Below, piece by piece: positions 7,827 through 16,591 of a stretch of 64,000 nt of DNA (position 1 is the first letter of the stretch; each line of letters starts with the position of its first letter). Made by a program: the position numbers and the translations under genes. Below the pieces are notes generated by a model, which was given only the letters and a program-made list of their open reading frames with translations, did not search any database and was not told the DNA's origin. Source of the stretch: Pelagihabitans sp947500445 (GTDB taxonomy: Bacteria; Bacteroidota; Bacteroidia; Flavobacteriales; Flavobacteriaceae); the NCBI RefSeq assembly GCF_050589625.1, contig NZ_JBNGOP010000001.1, forward strand, positions 277,549-341,548, in the 5' to 3' direction.

Positions 7827-8912
7827 ATGAAAGATACCGCATTGACTACTACCCATGAGGCTTTAGGCGCCAAAATTGTTCCTTTTGCCGGGTATCGTAT
7901 GCCCGTTTCTTATGAAGGGGTCAACATCGAACACGAAACCGTTCGCAAGGGCGTAGGGGTATTCGATGTGTCCCATATGGGCGAATTTTTGATTTCGGGA
8001 CCGCATGCCTTGGACCTGATCCAAAAAGTAAGCTCCAACGACGCTTCCAAGCTTACCATAGGTAAGGCCCAGTACAGCTGCCTACCCAATGAAACCGGCG
8101 GTATCGTAGACGACCTGATCATCTATAAAATAAAGGACGACCAATATTTGCTGGTGGTGAATGCCTCTAATATCGAAAAGGATTGGAACCACATCCTGTC
8201 CTACAATTCGGAATATAATGCCGACATGCGCAATATTTCCGATGGCTACTCCTTATTGGCCATTCAGGGACCAAAGGCGGTAGCCGCCATGCAATCCCTT
8301 AGCGCTGTGGACCTTTCGGCCATAAAATTTTATCATTTTGAAGTGTCCGATTTCGCGGGCATCGACCATGTCATCATTTCGGCTACCGGATATACCGGAT
8401 CGGGCGGTTTCGAGATTTACTGTAAGAACGAGGAGGTTCAGCAAATTTGGGACAAGGTGTTCGAAGCCGGAGCCGATTACGGTATTAAGCCGATCGGACT
8501 GGCCGCTCGGGACACCTTACGTTTGGAAATGGGGTATTGTCTTTACGGTAACGATATTGACGAACAAACTTCCCCCATTGAAGCCGGACTGGGGTGGATT
8601 ACCAAATTTTCCAAGACCTTTGTGAACAGCGAAGCTTTGGAAAAGGAAAAAACCCATGGCCCAGAACGCAAGCTTATCGCCTTTGAACTGAACGAGAGGG
8701 GCATACCCCGACAGGGTTATGATATTGTTGATGGCCAAGGAAAACAAATAGGAACGGTAACCTCGGGTACCATGTCGCCCTCTTTGGGAAAAGGCATCGG
8801 GCTGGGATATGTACCCACCATTTTTTCCAAAACGGGAACCAACATTCACATTCAAATCCGAAAAAAAGCCGTCCCGGCAACCGTTGTAAAATTGCCGTTT
8901 TACAAGGCTTAG
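7827..8912 (+). CDS. gcvT: Aminomethyltransferase (glycine cleavage system T protein)
   Basis: A 361-residue tetrahydrofolate-dependent T protein, which transfers the methylene carbon of H-protein-bound aminomethyl-lipoate to THF and releases ammonia. Family signatures are GVFDVSHMGEF near residue 45, GYTGSGGFEIY near 190, and GLAARDTLRLEMGYCLYG near 225. Length and the C-terminal barrel segment (GTVTSGTMSPSLGKGIGLGYV) are standard. The other components (gcvH, gcvP) are not adjacent, as is common in flavobacteria. It begins a plus-strand run with the SDR gene, which starts 22 bp after its stop. Confidence 0.96.
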   Translation: MKDTALTTTHEALGAKIVPFAGYRMPVSYEGVNIEHETVRKGVGVFDVSHMGEFLISGPHALDLIQKVSSNDASKLTIGKAQYSCLPNETGGIVDDLIIYKIKDDQYLLVVNASNIEKDWNHILSYNSEYNADMRNISDGYSLLAIQGPKAVAAMQSLSAVDLSAIKFYHFEVSDFAGIDHVIISATGYTGSGGFEIYCKNEEVQQIWDKVFEAGADYGIKPIGLAARDTLRLEMGYCLYGNDIDEQTSPIEAGLGWITKFSKTFVNSEALEKEKTHGPERKLIAFELNERGIPRQGYDIVDGQGKQIGTVTSGTMSPSLGKGIGLGYVPTIFSKTGTNIHIQIRKKAVPATVVKLPFYKA

Positions 8913-8934
8913 GAAATCATAAAAAGGCAGTTCG

Positions 8935-9762
8935 GTGGAAGCGGGAGGAAAAAAAATATTGATTTTAGGCGGTAGTGGTTTTATCGGAAATGCCATATAC
9001 CGTGAACTCCGGTCGTATTTTGACACCTATGGTACTTATTACAGTGCTCGAAAACGCTTTGAAGGGAACCAGCAGTTCTTCCGCTATGACCTTCAAGAAG
9101 ACGACGTTTTTGATTTTTTGGAAAACGTACGACCACAGCTGATCATTTCGGCGCTTCGGGGTAATTTTGCCAGTCAGGTAGCGGCCCATCGGCATCTGGT
9201 CGAGTATGTCAGTAAAAACGACTGCCGTATCTATTTCATATCCTCAGCGAACGTTTTTGATGCGTATAGCAAATATCCCTCCTACGAATACGATAAAACC
9301 CTCTCCGATAGCATCTATGGGAGGCTCAAGATCAAGATCGAGAACATGTTGCTTCGGTTGCCCAAGAAAAAAATGGCCATCCTAAGGGTACCGATGGTTT
9401 TTGGGAACCAATCGCCCCGAATCAGGGAAATGAAGGAAAATACCCTGAACAATCTACCCATTGAGGTATTTCCGAATTTGGTGATCAACGTTACCAGTGA
9501 TGATAAACTTACACAACAGATACATTACCTGATCAACCGCAATAAAACGGGAATTTTTCATTTGGGAAGCTATGACCTGGTACACCACGAGGACTTTGTA
9601 AAGGAAGTAATGGACCGTATCGGAAACTTTAATCCCATTTTCAAACGGGTTTACACCACCAACGAAGAACGTTATTTGGCGGTATTGCCAAAGGTGAACA
9701 CGCTTCCCAAAAATCTGAGGGTCGCCTATCAGGAAATCATCGATCACCACATCATAAAATAA
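8935..9762 (+). CDS. NAD(P)-dependent sugar-nucleotide epimerase/reductase-like SDR protein
   Basis: A 275-residue extended short-chain dehydrogenase. The N-terminal dinucleotide-binding motif is ILILGGSGFIGNAIY, and the catalytic Tyr/Lys pair appears in IYGRLKIKIE near residue 125-133. Overall it resembles dTDP-4-dehydrorhamnose reductase (RmlD)-type proteins, but the substrate cannot be named. The frame opens at a GTG codon 22 bp after gcvT, with no ATG nearby that keeps the nucleotide-binding strand. It is probably co-transcribed with gcvT. A degenerate family-A hairpin fills the 27 bp between its stop and the next start. Confidence 0.75.
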   Translation: MEAGGKKILILGGSGFIGNAIYRELRSYFDTYGTYYSARKRFEGNQQFFRYDLQEDDVFDFLENVRPQLIISALRGNFASQVAAHRHLVEYVSKNDCRIYFISSANVFDAYSKYPSYEYDKTLSDSIYGRLKIKIENMLLRLPKKKMAILRVPMVFGNQSPRIREMKENTLNNLPIEVFPNLVINVTSDDKLTQQIHYLINRNKTGIFHLGSYDLVHHEDFVKEVMDRIGNFNPIFKRVYTTNEERYLAVLPKVNTLPKNLRVAYQEIIDHHIIK

Positions 9763-9788
9763 TACCATTTTTAACGTTGAAATAGCAT
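9762..9788. repeat. Degenerate family-A hairpin repeat
   Basis: ATACCATTT, a short loop, then GAAATAGCAT: an imperfect copy of the solo hairpin found intact at 18631 and 22639. It begins on the last base of the SDR stop codon and ends 1 bp before the start codon of the next gene, so it occupies the whole intergenic space. Confidence 0.55.
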
Positions 9789-9789
9789 T

Positions 9790-10080
9790 ATGGAAAAACT
9801 TAGCGAAGCACAGATCAAGGAAAAATTGGCCACTATGGACAGTTGGGAATATACGGACGGAGCATTGGAAACCGCATTGCAATTCGGAAATTTCAAGGAA
9901 GCGTTCGCCACAATGACCCGTATCGCCTTTGAATGCGAATTACAGGGGCACCACCCCGACTGGAGCAATGTGTACAATACCCTGAACATACGGTTGAACA
10001 CCCATGATGTGGGAGGCATAACCGAGAAAGATTTTAAGCTGGCGGCCGTTATCGAAAAAATCGTATTCGGCGAAGGCTAA
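9790..10080 (+). CDS. 4a-hydroxytetrahydrobiopterin dehydratase (pterin-4a-carbinolamine dehydratase)
   Basis: A 96-residue protein of the PCD/PhhB family, which dehydrates 4a-hydroxy-tetrahydropterin so that the cofactor of aromatic amino acid hydroxylases can be recycled. The active-site signature is clear: GHHPDWSNVYNTLNIRL followed by NTHDVGGITEKDFKLA. Length is typical. No hydroxylase gene lies nearby. The start MEKLSEAQIKEKL is a normal family N-terminus and follows the SDR gene by 27 bp. Confidence 0.93.
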   Translation: MEKLSEAQIKEKLATMDSWEYTDGALETALQFGNFKEAFATMTRIAFECELQGHHPDWSNVYNTLNIRLNTHDVGGITEKDFKLAAVIEKIVFGEG

Positions 10081-10147
10081 GGGCAAGCACATATTGAACG
10101 CGCCTTACGTTTTTATAATTCCTTTCTGAAGTATCTTTTATACTCAT

Positions 10148-10202
10148 ATGAAGGCTTTTTTGTGTTTCGTAGCCTGGCTATGCAGCTTAAAAAAGTCTTC
10201 AT
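10148..10202. other. Long stem-loop in the gap before the YebC gene
   Basis: ATGAAGGCTTTTTT (10148-10161) pairs with AAAAAAGTCTTCAT (10189-10202) over 14 positions with one G-U pair. The loop contains a further small hairpin (TAGCC-T-GGCTA). The 268-bp gap 10081-10348 holds no gene. The stem is too long and too far from a gene end to be a standard terminator, and it does not match repeat families A or B. Confidence 0.45.
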
Positions 10203-10348
10203 CTGGGCACAAAACCGTAGTTTCTCGAACGAACGAAAAAACGCAAGACAAGTTCATTATTTCCATCATCCGGCAAGGTGACTTGCCGTGGCTTTAAATT
10301 TTCTTACTTTTACTTTTCTAATTACACGAACTAAAGTTTTCGAATACT

Positions 10349-11059
10349 ATGGGAAGAGCTTTTGAATTCAGGAAAGCACGAAAAATGAAACGGTGGTCGG
10401 CCATGTCAAAGGCCTTTACACGAATAGGAAAGGATATCGTTATAGCCGTAAAAGAAGGCGGTCCCGATCCCGATTCCAATTCCCGATTGCGTGCGGTAAT
10501 TCAAAACGCCAAGTCGGTGAACATGCCGAAAGACAATATTGAACGGGCCATTAAAAGGGCCTCGGACAAGAATTTAGGCGATTATAAAGAAGTGCTTTTT
10601 GAAGGTTATGCCCCCCATGGTATCGCTATTTTGATCGAAACCGCTACCGACAATAATACCCGTACCGTAGCCAACGTCCGTAGCTATTTTAAAAAGTGTA
10701 ACGGCAGCCTGGGCACTTCCGGTTCCGTAGAGTTCATGTTCGATCATACCTGTAACTTTCGTATTCCCGCCGAAGATGTCGATCCGGAGGAGTTGGAGTT
10801 GGAAATGATCGATTATGGCGCAGAGGAAGTATTTGTGGACGATGATGGTATTTTGATCTACGCCCCGTTTGAAAGTTTCGGTGCCATCCAAAAAGAACTC
10901 GAAAACCGCAATATCGAAATCCTGTCTTCCGGTTTTGAACGCATTCCGCAAGTCACCAAAAAACTGGACGAGGAACAGGTGGCCGATGTGGAAAAACTAT
11001 TGCAAAAAATAGAGGAGGACGATGATGTGCAAAACGTATATCATACCATGCAGGAGTAA
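10349..11059 (+). CDS. YebC/PmpR family regulatory protein (TACO1-like)
   Basis: A 236-residue member of the YebC/TACO1 family, recognised by MGRAFEFRKARKMKRWSAMS at the start and by KNAKSVNMPKDNIERAIKRA-like sequence near residue 55. Family members were described as DNA-binding regulators; more recent work ties YebC proteins to translation of proline-rich stretches. The N-terminus is the MGRAFEFRKARK version rather than the MAGHSKWANIKHRK version seen in Proteobacteria, which is usual for Bacteroidota. It is a single gene followed directly by a 185-bp family-A element. Confidence 0.93.
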   Translation: MGRAFEFRKARKMKRWSAMSKAFTRIGKDIVIAVKEGGPDPDSNSRLRAVIQNAKSVNMPKDNIERAIKRASDKNLGDYKEVLFEGYAPHGIAILIETATDNNTRTVANVRSYFKKCNGSLGTSGSVEFMFDHTCNFRIPAEDVDPEELELEMIDYGAEEVFVDDDGILIYAPFESFGAIQKELENRNIEILSSGFERIPQVTKKLDEEQVADVEKLLQKIEEDDDVQNVYHTMQE

Positions 11060-11086
11060 TTCGGCATCGTTCCCAATTCCCCTCTA

Positions 11087-11271
11087 ATACCATTTTAACT
11101 TTGAAATGGTACGTATAGAAATTGAATTTTTTTTTAGGCATTCAAGGCGAAAAACGGAAGCATAGCCGTAGCTACGGTTAGATCCCCAGTCAAGCTGGAG
11201 GCAGGCTTTTTAACCAAGAATAACTGAAAAAGAAACCATTTATTAGTGCTATTTCAAAGTTAAAATGGTAT
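11087..11271. mobile_element. Family-A 185-bp inverted-repeat element (MITE-like), copy 1
   Basis: The element is bounded by 21-bp perfect terminal inverted repeats (11087-11107 and 11251-11271; termini begin ATACCATTTTAACTTTG). The interior is itself an imperfect inverted repeat: both halves carry a T-run, a (G/C)AG..ATTC..GG segment and an A-run, and the centre has the palindrome CCGTAGCTACGG. It has no coding capacity. A second copy of exactly the same length lies at 31858-32042. No clear target-site duplication beyond TA/AA is visible. This is what a non-autonomous transposable element or REP-type element would look like. Confidence 0.75.
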
Positions 11272-11361
11272 AAGTTGGTCCCCTGCCTAGCTTACCTTAA
11301 AACCTATCTAAAATTGTTGTAATTTTTAGAGGGTATTACGACTCATTCTAAAAGGTATCCT

Positions 11362-11874
11362 ATGAAAGCATTTGCGCGGTGGTTCTGTTGTTCGTTGTTC
11401 TTTGTTAACTCCGTATCCGGAACGGCCCAGGACATGACCGCGGACAAACTTCAACAAATTATTGAAAAAGTGTCGGATACCGTAGACGTGCAAGGGAATT
11501 CCATTCGCTTTGTGTACCAAGAGACTTTTTTGATATGTATCTATGACGAGAATGCCAACAGAATGCGCATTATCTCTCCCATTATCGAACGGGACCAGTT
11601 GGAAGAAGAGCAGCTGCTCAACGCCATGGTGGCCAATTTTCATTCCGCTTTGGATGTGAAATACGCACTTAGCGACGAAATTATTTGGTCCATTTACGTT
11701 CATCCACTTAAGGAACTGCAACCACATCAACTTGTAGATGCCATAAAACAGGTATACGCCGCAAATGCCACTTTTGGCACCTCTTATTCCAGCACCGATC
11801 TGATATTTCCGGGAAACACCCGTAAAAAGGACAGTACGGCGCGTAAGCGAAGTATTAAAAAGGTGAAAATTTAA
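11362..11874 (+). CDS. Unknown secreted protein (170 aa)
   Basis: I do not recognise a family with confidence. The first 22 residues (MKAFARWFCCSLFFVNSVSG) form a signal peptide ending near TAQ, so the protein should be periplasmic or surface-exposed. The mature part is a compact alpha/beta sequence of about 125 residues whose pattern (a helix, IRFVYQETFLICIYDENANRM, then a helix-rich half) loosely resembles YbjN or type III chaperone-like folds, which is only an impression. The C-terminus is very basic (RKKDSTARKRSIKKVKI). It is a lone gene between a family-A element and the amidase gene. The 284-bp gap after it contains a weak half-copy of the family-A terminus near 11990 and nothing else I can name. 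Confidence 0.65.
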   Translation: MKAFARWFCCSLFFVNSVSGTAQDMTADKLQQIIEKVSDTVDVQGNSIRFVYQETFLICIYDENANRMRIISPIIERDQLEEEQLLNAMVANFHSALDVKYALSDEIIWSIYVHPLKELQPHQLVDAIKQVYAANATFGTSYSSTDLIFPGNTRKKDSTARKRSIKKVKI

Positions 11875-12158
11875 TACGTTCCGAGTTCCTTGTAGGTACT
11901 CCTACCCTACGCACGTCAAATCGTAATCTTCCTTTAAACGCCCTTATATCATTTGCGATGTTGAATTACCCATTAAAAAGCAAAAATGGTATAAAACACT
12001 TACGGCGGCGGTAAATGAAAAAGCAACTTCGGTATGCTATATCCCATTTTATAGGTAAATTACGATAACATCTTGGCCTAATCTGTTATTTGCGATCGGC
12101 GTTTCTTTTTGCATCGGTTTTTTTCAATATTTGTAGGAAAATCTAAAAAATCGATAAC

Positions 12159-14438
12159 ATGAAAAAAAGAACGCCCCTATCGTTACTATGTTTGTTGTTG
12201 CTATTGTTCAAATCATATGGACAGCAACCCATTTTTAAAGGAGAAGCTACGGCTACCAAAACCATTTCGTTCCGCAACGATTCACAATTGGAAAAGCGCA
12301 CGGCCTTTTCTTTGGAAAAAGAAGGTATTACCAGCAATGGTACCGAGTTGTACCAACCGGAACTGGTATTGAAACCGTTTAAAATTCCATTAAAAAAACC
12401 AAAACCCTTCCTTTCCACCTATTCCGTTTGGAGCGGTCAACATCTCGACCATACCACAACGACGCTACACTATCGTACCTCAAAAAATGGCAAATCCTGG
12501 TCCGGCTGGAAGCAAGCCGTTTTTGATGGACATCAGGAACAAAGCGGTGACCGCATTGTATCAAAAATGGTATTTTTGGATGCCAAAGTACATTATATCC
12601 AATACAAGCTCAAATTGGCAAAAGGAAGTTCCGCTACCCGTATCCAAAGTGCGGAAATCTTTCATTACAGCCCTGGCGATACCCCTCGAAAAATTAAAAA
12701 ACAGTTGAAGGCATCCGCTAAAAACGCGGTAGAAGCGGGTTGCTCAAAACCGAGCGTGGTAAGCAGGAGCCAATGGGGAGCCACTTTTAGAAACCCGGCC
12801 GCAAGCTCCACCGTTTCCCACCTTATCGTACATCACGAATTCGGATCCAACTCCAGTAGCGACTGGGCCGCCCGCGTGAGGGCCGTACAAAACTTTCATA
12901 TCAACGGAAACGGCTGGTCCGATATCGGTTATAATTTTTTGGTGGACCCCAATGGCGTCATTTATGAGGGACGTGCAGGGGGCGATAATGCCATCGGCGC
13001 ACATTTTTGTGGCACCAACCGAAATACCATGGGCGTGTGTATGATGGGCGACTATTCCAGCGTTACCCCCACGAACGCCACGCAACAGGCATTGAAAAAC
13101 CTATTGGCCTGGAAAGCGGACAAAGACAATATTAATCCCGAAGGGGCCTCTTTCCATTATTCGGTAAACAGGTCGCTGACCCATATTGCCGGTCACAGGG
13201 ATGCAGGCTGTTCCGTTTGTCCCGGCAACGGGGGATACGGTATTTTACCCGGATTACGGAGCGATGTCGGTACGTTGGTTTCCAATGGTTGTTCGGTCGC
13301 CCCGTCCCCTACCGCGGATACCGTTCCTCCAACGACAGCTATCGATGCCCCTGCCGAAACGGTACAGACGGGAGATTTTACGGTAACTTTTTCGGACAAT
13401 GACAACGTGGGGGTCACCCGAAGGTTCTATCAGGTGTTGGAACAGTACGGTTCGGGCTTTTTGGCCAACAGAAATAATGGCTTTTTTAATGAAAATTTCA
13501 ATCAGGACAACGGGGTTTACGATATTGGGGCCGGGAATTGGAGCATTACCGACCAAAGGCTCAAACAATCGGATATCGTTTCGGACAATACCCTATGGAG
13601 TTCCTATTTGATCCAAGATTCCGACCTGCCCTATCTCTATGAGTTTTCGGCAAAAGTGACATCGACCACTGGTCCGCGCAAATTTGGGATCCATATTATG
13701 GCCTCCGATAGAACGCTGCCGCAACGGGGGGATTCGTATTTGATATGGTTCAGCGGGGAGGACAACAAAGTTAGAATTTACGAAACCGATAACGATGTGC
13801 TTAATTTTAGGGCCATTTCGGACGTTTCGCTCGACAACGATTGGGCGAAATACCGGGTTACCTATAGTCCGGCCTATGGCGTGGTGCGGGTTTGGAAAAA
13901 CAACACCTTGCTCTTGAGTTGGACCGATACCAGCCCTATACGCACCGGCGGCGCTATTTCGCTCCGGACCAACAAAACGGCCATCACCTTCGATGATCTT
14001 AAGGTATACCACTATAGGGCTGGAAGCAGCGCCGTTGTTTCCGCCGGGATCGAGAGCAATAAAGATCTTCGTACTACCACTGGAAAAATAAAGAGTATGG
14101 TACGGGACGAAGCGGGAAACTGGTCCGTGGCCGGGAACCTAGATGTTACGACCAACTTTGGTGCCTCTTTGACGGCAAACACGAACCAACTGCTACTATA
14201 CCCAAATGCCGTTACCCATACCGCAATGCTCCGTTGGGAGCAGCCACGATCGGGAGCGGTTTCCGTTGCCATTTATGACCTACAGGGCAAACAAGTGGTT
14301 CAAACGACAAGCCAGATTTCCAAGGGAAACAAACAACTGGATATCTCATCGGACATCGCAACGTTACCCCCGGGAGTTTATATGGTGAACCTGTCTTCGG
14401 AATGGCATAACGAGACCATTAAAATGGTGAAGCAATAA
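12159..14438 (+). CDS. T9SS-exported N-acetylmuramoyl-L-alanine amidase (PGRP/Amidase_2)
   Basis: A 759-residue secreted protein. It starts with a signal peptide (MKKRTPLSLLCLLLLLFKSYG). The Amidase_2/PGRP zinc domain spans about 195-375: LIVHHEFGSNSSSDW supplies the first His, GYNFLVDPNGVIYEGR the core strand, and THIAGHRDAGCSVCPG the later zinc ligands. This domain cleaves the amide bond between MurNAc and the stem peptide. A concanavalin-like segment (about 440-610) follows, and the last 80 residues are a type A T9SS sorting domain (LLLYPNAVTHTAML to MVNLSSEWHNETIKMVKQ). The N-terminal 180 residues are a beta-rich region seen in similar flavobacterial amidases. A role in attacking other bacteria or in wall turnover at the cell surface is inference. 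Confidence 0.9.
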   Translation: MKKRTPLSLLCLLLLLFKSYGQQPIFKGEATATKTISFRNDSQLEKRTAFSLEKEGITSNGTELYQPELVLKPFKIPLKKPKPFLSTYSVWSGQHLDHTTTTLHYRTSKNGKSWSGWKQAVFDGHQEQSGDRIVSKMVFLDAKVHYIQYKLKLAKGSSATRIQSAEIFHYSPGDTPRKIKKQLKASAKNAVEAGCSKPSVVSRSQWGATFRNPAASSTVSHLIVHHEFGSNSSSDWAARVRAVQNFHINGNGWSDIGYNFLVDPNGVIYEGRAGGDNAIGAHFCGTNRNTMGVCMMGDYSSVTPTNATQQALKNLLAWKADKDNINPEGASFHYSVNRSLTHIAGHRDAGCSVCPGNGGYGILPGLRSDVGTLVSNGCSVAPSPTADTVPPTTAIDAPAETVQTGDFTVTFSDNDNVGVTRRFYQVLEQYGSGFLANRNNGFFNENFNQDNGVYDIGAGNWSITDQRLKQSDIVSDNTLWSSYLIQDSDLPYLYEFSAKVTSTTGPRKFGIHIMASDRTLPQRGDSYLIWFSGEDNKVRIYETDNDVLNFRAISDVSLDNDWAKYRVTYSPAYGVVRVWKNNTLLLSWTDTSPIRTGGAISLRTNKTAITFDDLKVYHYRAGSSAVVSAGIESNKDLRTTTGKIKSMVRDEAGNWSVAGNLDVTTNFGASLTANTNQLLLYPNAVTHTAMLRWEQPRSGAVSVAIYDLQGKQVVQTTSQISKGNKQLDISSDIATLPPGVYMVNLSSEWHNETIKMVKQ

Positions 14439-14469
14439 CGACTTTGGCCATATCGAACGGCGTGTATGC

Positions 14470-14647
14470 TTTAACCCGCTTTATGCATTAGAAAATCTAT
14501 TACAGCTTCCAGCTACTTCAAAATATGGTGCTGCGCTACATTTTTAAATGTAACCGTAGCGGTGCTATGCTTACATTCATAAAATGTCATATTTTATCGC
14601 AGCTAAAAGCTTCATTACGAAGTTCTAATGCATAATCCGGGTTTAAA
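14470..14647. repeat. Family-B inverted-repeat element, copy 1 (about 178 bp)
   Basis: The left end TTTAACCCGCTTTATGCATT (14470-14489, then AGAA) is the near-perfect inverse of the right end TTCTAATGCATAATCCGGGT (from 14623). The interior is rich in small hairpins and has no reading frame of note. Related right ends occur at 29097-29130 and 45646-45675. It lies in the gap between the amidase gene and the acyltransferase gene. Confidence 0.55.
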
Positions 14648-14658
14648 AACAGAAATAA

Positions 14659-14700
14659 AAAAGGGGTATACGGTTTTACCGTACACCCCTTTTATTTTTT
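14659..14700 (+). terminator. Intrinsic terminator
   Basis: AAAAGGGGTATACGGT, a TTT loop, ACCGTACACCCCTTTT and then ATTTTTT. The stem has one internal mismatch. It follows the amidase gene by 220 bp, with the family-B element in between. The A-rich 5' flank would also allow use from the other strand. Confidence 0.7.
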
Positions 14701-14805
14701 TGCCCATCATATGATTTAGGAATGCGCAGTTGGTCGGAACAACTATAGTGCTCGTCACCGTTTCCATACTATTTAAAAAAAGTGGTCCGGAATCACTATA
14801 ATTGG

Positions 14806-15351
14806 TCAATAACTGTATTCGGGCACATACCCTTTAACCCCTTTAAAGAACGCTTTGTATTTTTTGAAATCGGCCTCTTTGTCATCGGTGGTCAGGTAGG
14901 GTTCCGATACCTTTACCTCTTTCTTTCCAAAATCAAAAGCGACCAGGATAACGGGAACTTCCGCGGCTTTGGCAATATAGTAAAACCCACTTTTCCATTT
15001 GGTGACCTTTTTGCGGGTACCTTCGGGGGCCAAGGTAAGCCGGAACATTTCCCTAGACTTAAAAATTGCCGCTGTAGCGCTTACGGTATCCCTGTTTTTC
15101 GTTCGGTCGACGGGCGCGCCGCCCATCCACCTAAAAAACCATCCATAGGGCCGTTTAAACAGGCTTTTTTTACCGACATAGTTAATGGGTTCGTTCCATA
15201 CCTTTCGTATCAGAACGCCCATCAAAAAGTCGACCCAACTCGTGTGCGGCACAACAATGATCACGCATTTTTTTAGATGACGTGGAAAGTCACCTTTGAA
15301 CTGCCAACCCAAAAGCTTGAAATAAATAAACTTCGCAAGGGCATGTAACAT
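14806..15351 (-). CDS. 1-acyl-sn-glycerol-3-phosphate acyltransferase family protein (PlsC-like)
   Basis: A 181-residue acyltransferase with the two catalytic signatures of the PlsC family: HTSWVD (the HX4D motif, near residue 35) and LAPEGTRKK (near 108). The segment GKKSLFKRPYGWFFRWMGG is the substrate-site region. At 181 residues it is a short member, closer to the flavobacterial proteins annotated as 1-acyl-glycerol-3-phosphate acyltransferase than to the 245-residue E. coli PlsC. It transfers an acyl chain from acyl-ACP or acyl-CoA to a lysophospholipid-type acceptor; the acceptor is not proven. It lies about 100 bp downstream of the KdnB-like gene in the same direction. Confidence 0.85.
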   Translation of the reverse strand: MLHALAKFIYFKLLGWQFKGDFPRHLKKCVIIVVPHTSWVDFLMGVLIRKVWNEPINYVGKKSLFKRPYGWFFRWMGGAPVDRTKNRDTVSATAAIFKSREMFRLTLAPEGTRKKVTKWKSGFYYIAKAAEVPVILVAFDFGKKEVKVSEPYLTTDDKEADFKKYKAFFKGVKGYVPEYSY

Positions 15352-15455
15352 AAGGGAATCGGAATTTGAGGGTTTTTTAGGGTCGTTTTAGCGCTTTACC
15401 TAAGCGCGAACAAAAGCAAAACGTGGGTGATGGCAAAAAGGTATGGTCGGGTCTG

Positions 15456-16583
15456 TTAAATTTTTTCGTAAAGTGTCCGTAACCGAGCCGGTGTCATTTT
15501 GGAACGCCAATCCTTTCCCAGGGCATTTTCCCATAGCGGCTCCATTTTCAAGGATACCCCCACCATTGTGTCAAATGCTTCATCGGAAAGTCCGGCACAC
15601 ACGCCTTTGGGCAAAGCGATATGATGTTTTGCCATCATTTGTTTAAAAAGGGCTACCCCCTCGGGATAGTAGTCGTTCAAATGCTGAAACACCAAACAGT
15701 TTCCGATACCGTGCTTTACCCCTAATAGAAACGATAGGCCGTAGCTCATGGCGTGCGCCACCCCTACCTGGGAATAGGCAATGCTCATACCACCATGCCA
15801 AGAGGCCATCATCAACTTCTCGCGGGCGTCCGATGGGGAAAGGTCCCCTAAAAAAACTTCCGTACAAAGGTCCATGGCCTTTTCGCCATAACTCTGGCTA
15901 AAGGCGTTCAAATACGTGCCGTTCAATGATTCCACGCAGTGGATAAAACAATCCATACCGGTGTAAAACCATTGTTCCTTGGTAACGCCCTCGGTCAAAT
16001 CCGGATCTAGCAGTACCTGATCAAAAATGGTAAAGTCCGAATTGATGCCCAACTTTTTTTCGGGCCCCAACAGTACAGTCGTACGGCTCACTTCCGCTCC
16101 CGTACCACTTATGGTGGGTATGCCTACATGGTACACCGCCGCCTTGCGTACAAGGTCCCAGCCCTGGTAATTGGCCGCATTCCCGGAATTGGACAAAAGT
16201 ATGGCCACTGCCTTTGCCAAATCGAGCAAGGTGCCCCCTCCGATACCGATGATTGCGGAAGGCCGTTCGGAAAAGTCGTTTTTTATTTTGGATACCAAGG
16301 CATCTACCTGATCTGTTTTAGGTTCCTCCTCCGCGGAAATAAAAATAATCTGGTCATTAAATATCAACGGGATCCTATCGACCAAGGATGTTCCTTCGAA
16401 TACGTCATCCACCAAAAAAATACAGGGGGCATCGGAATTTTTGCGATGGGGCATCAATACCGCGCCCAGTTCCGAAAAACTGCCACGCCCATAAACGACC
16501 CTGGGCACCATCGGAAAATTTCGAAAGGACGGTGCCGAAGTTGAAGCTGTGTTTTTAATATCGAACTCTTTATTTAATTTCAT
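15456..16583 (-). CDS. kdnB: Iron-containing alcohol dehydrogenase, KdnB-like 3-deoxy-octulosonate 8-oxidase
   Basis: A 375-residue group III metal-dependent alcohol dehydrogenase. The cofactor loop is IIGIGGGTLLDLAKAVA, and metal ligands are in MDCFIHCVESL and in GVAHAMSYGLSFLLGVKHGIGN. The start PRVVYGRGSFSELG is typical. The assignment to KdnB, which oxidises the 8-hydroxyl of Kdo as the first step to 8-amino-Kdo, rests on its similarity in layout and on its position two genes from kdsB, whose Shewanella counterpart activates the 8-amino sugar. The partner aminotransferase KdnA is not in this window. If the specific call is wrong, it remains an Fe-ADH of unknown substrate. Confidence 0.72.
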   Translation of the reverse strand: MKLNKEFDIKNTASTSAPSFRNFPMVPRVVYGRGSFSELGAVLMPHRKNSDAPCIFLVDDVFEGTSLVDRIPLIFNDQIIFISAEEEPKTDQVDALVSKIKNDFSERPSAIIGIGGGTLLDLAKAVAILLSNSGNAANYQGWDLVRKAAVYHVGIPTISGTGAEVSRTTVLLGPEKKLGINSDFTIFDQVLLDPDLTEGVTKEQWFYTGMDCFIHCVESLNGTYLNAFSQSYGEKAMDLCTEVFLGDLSPSDAREKLMMASWHGGMSIAYSQVGVAHAMSYGLSFLLGVKHGIGNCLVFQHLNDYYPEGVALFKQMMAKHHIALPKGVCAGLSDEAFDTMVGVSLKMEPLWENALGKDWRSKMTPARLRTLYEKI

Positions 16584-16591
16584 ACAATAAT

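Noticed and set aside
7601..7858. 85-codon frame on the plus strand before gcvT
   Set aside because: It overlaps the gcvT start and promoter, resembles no protein and lies over inverted repeats.
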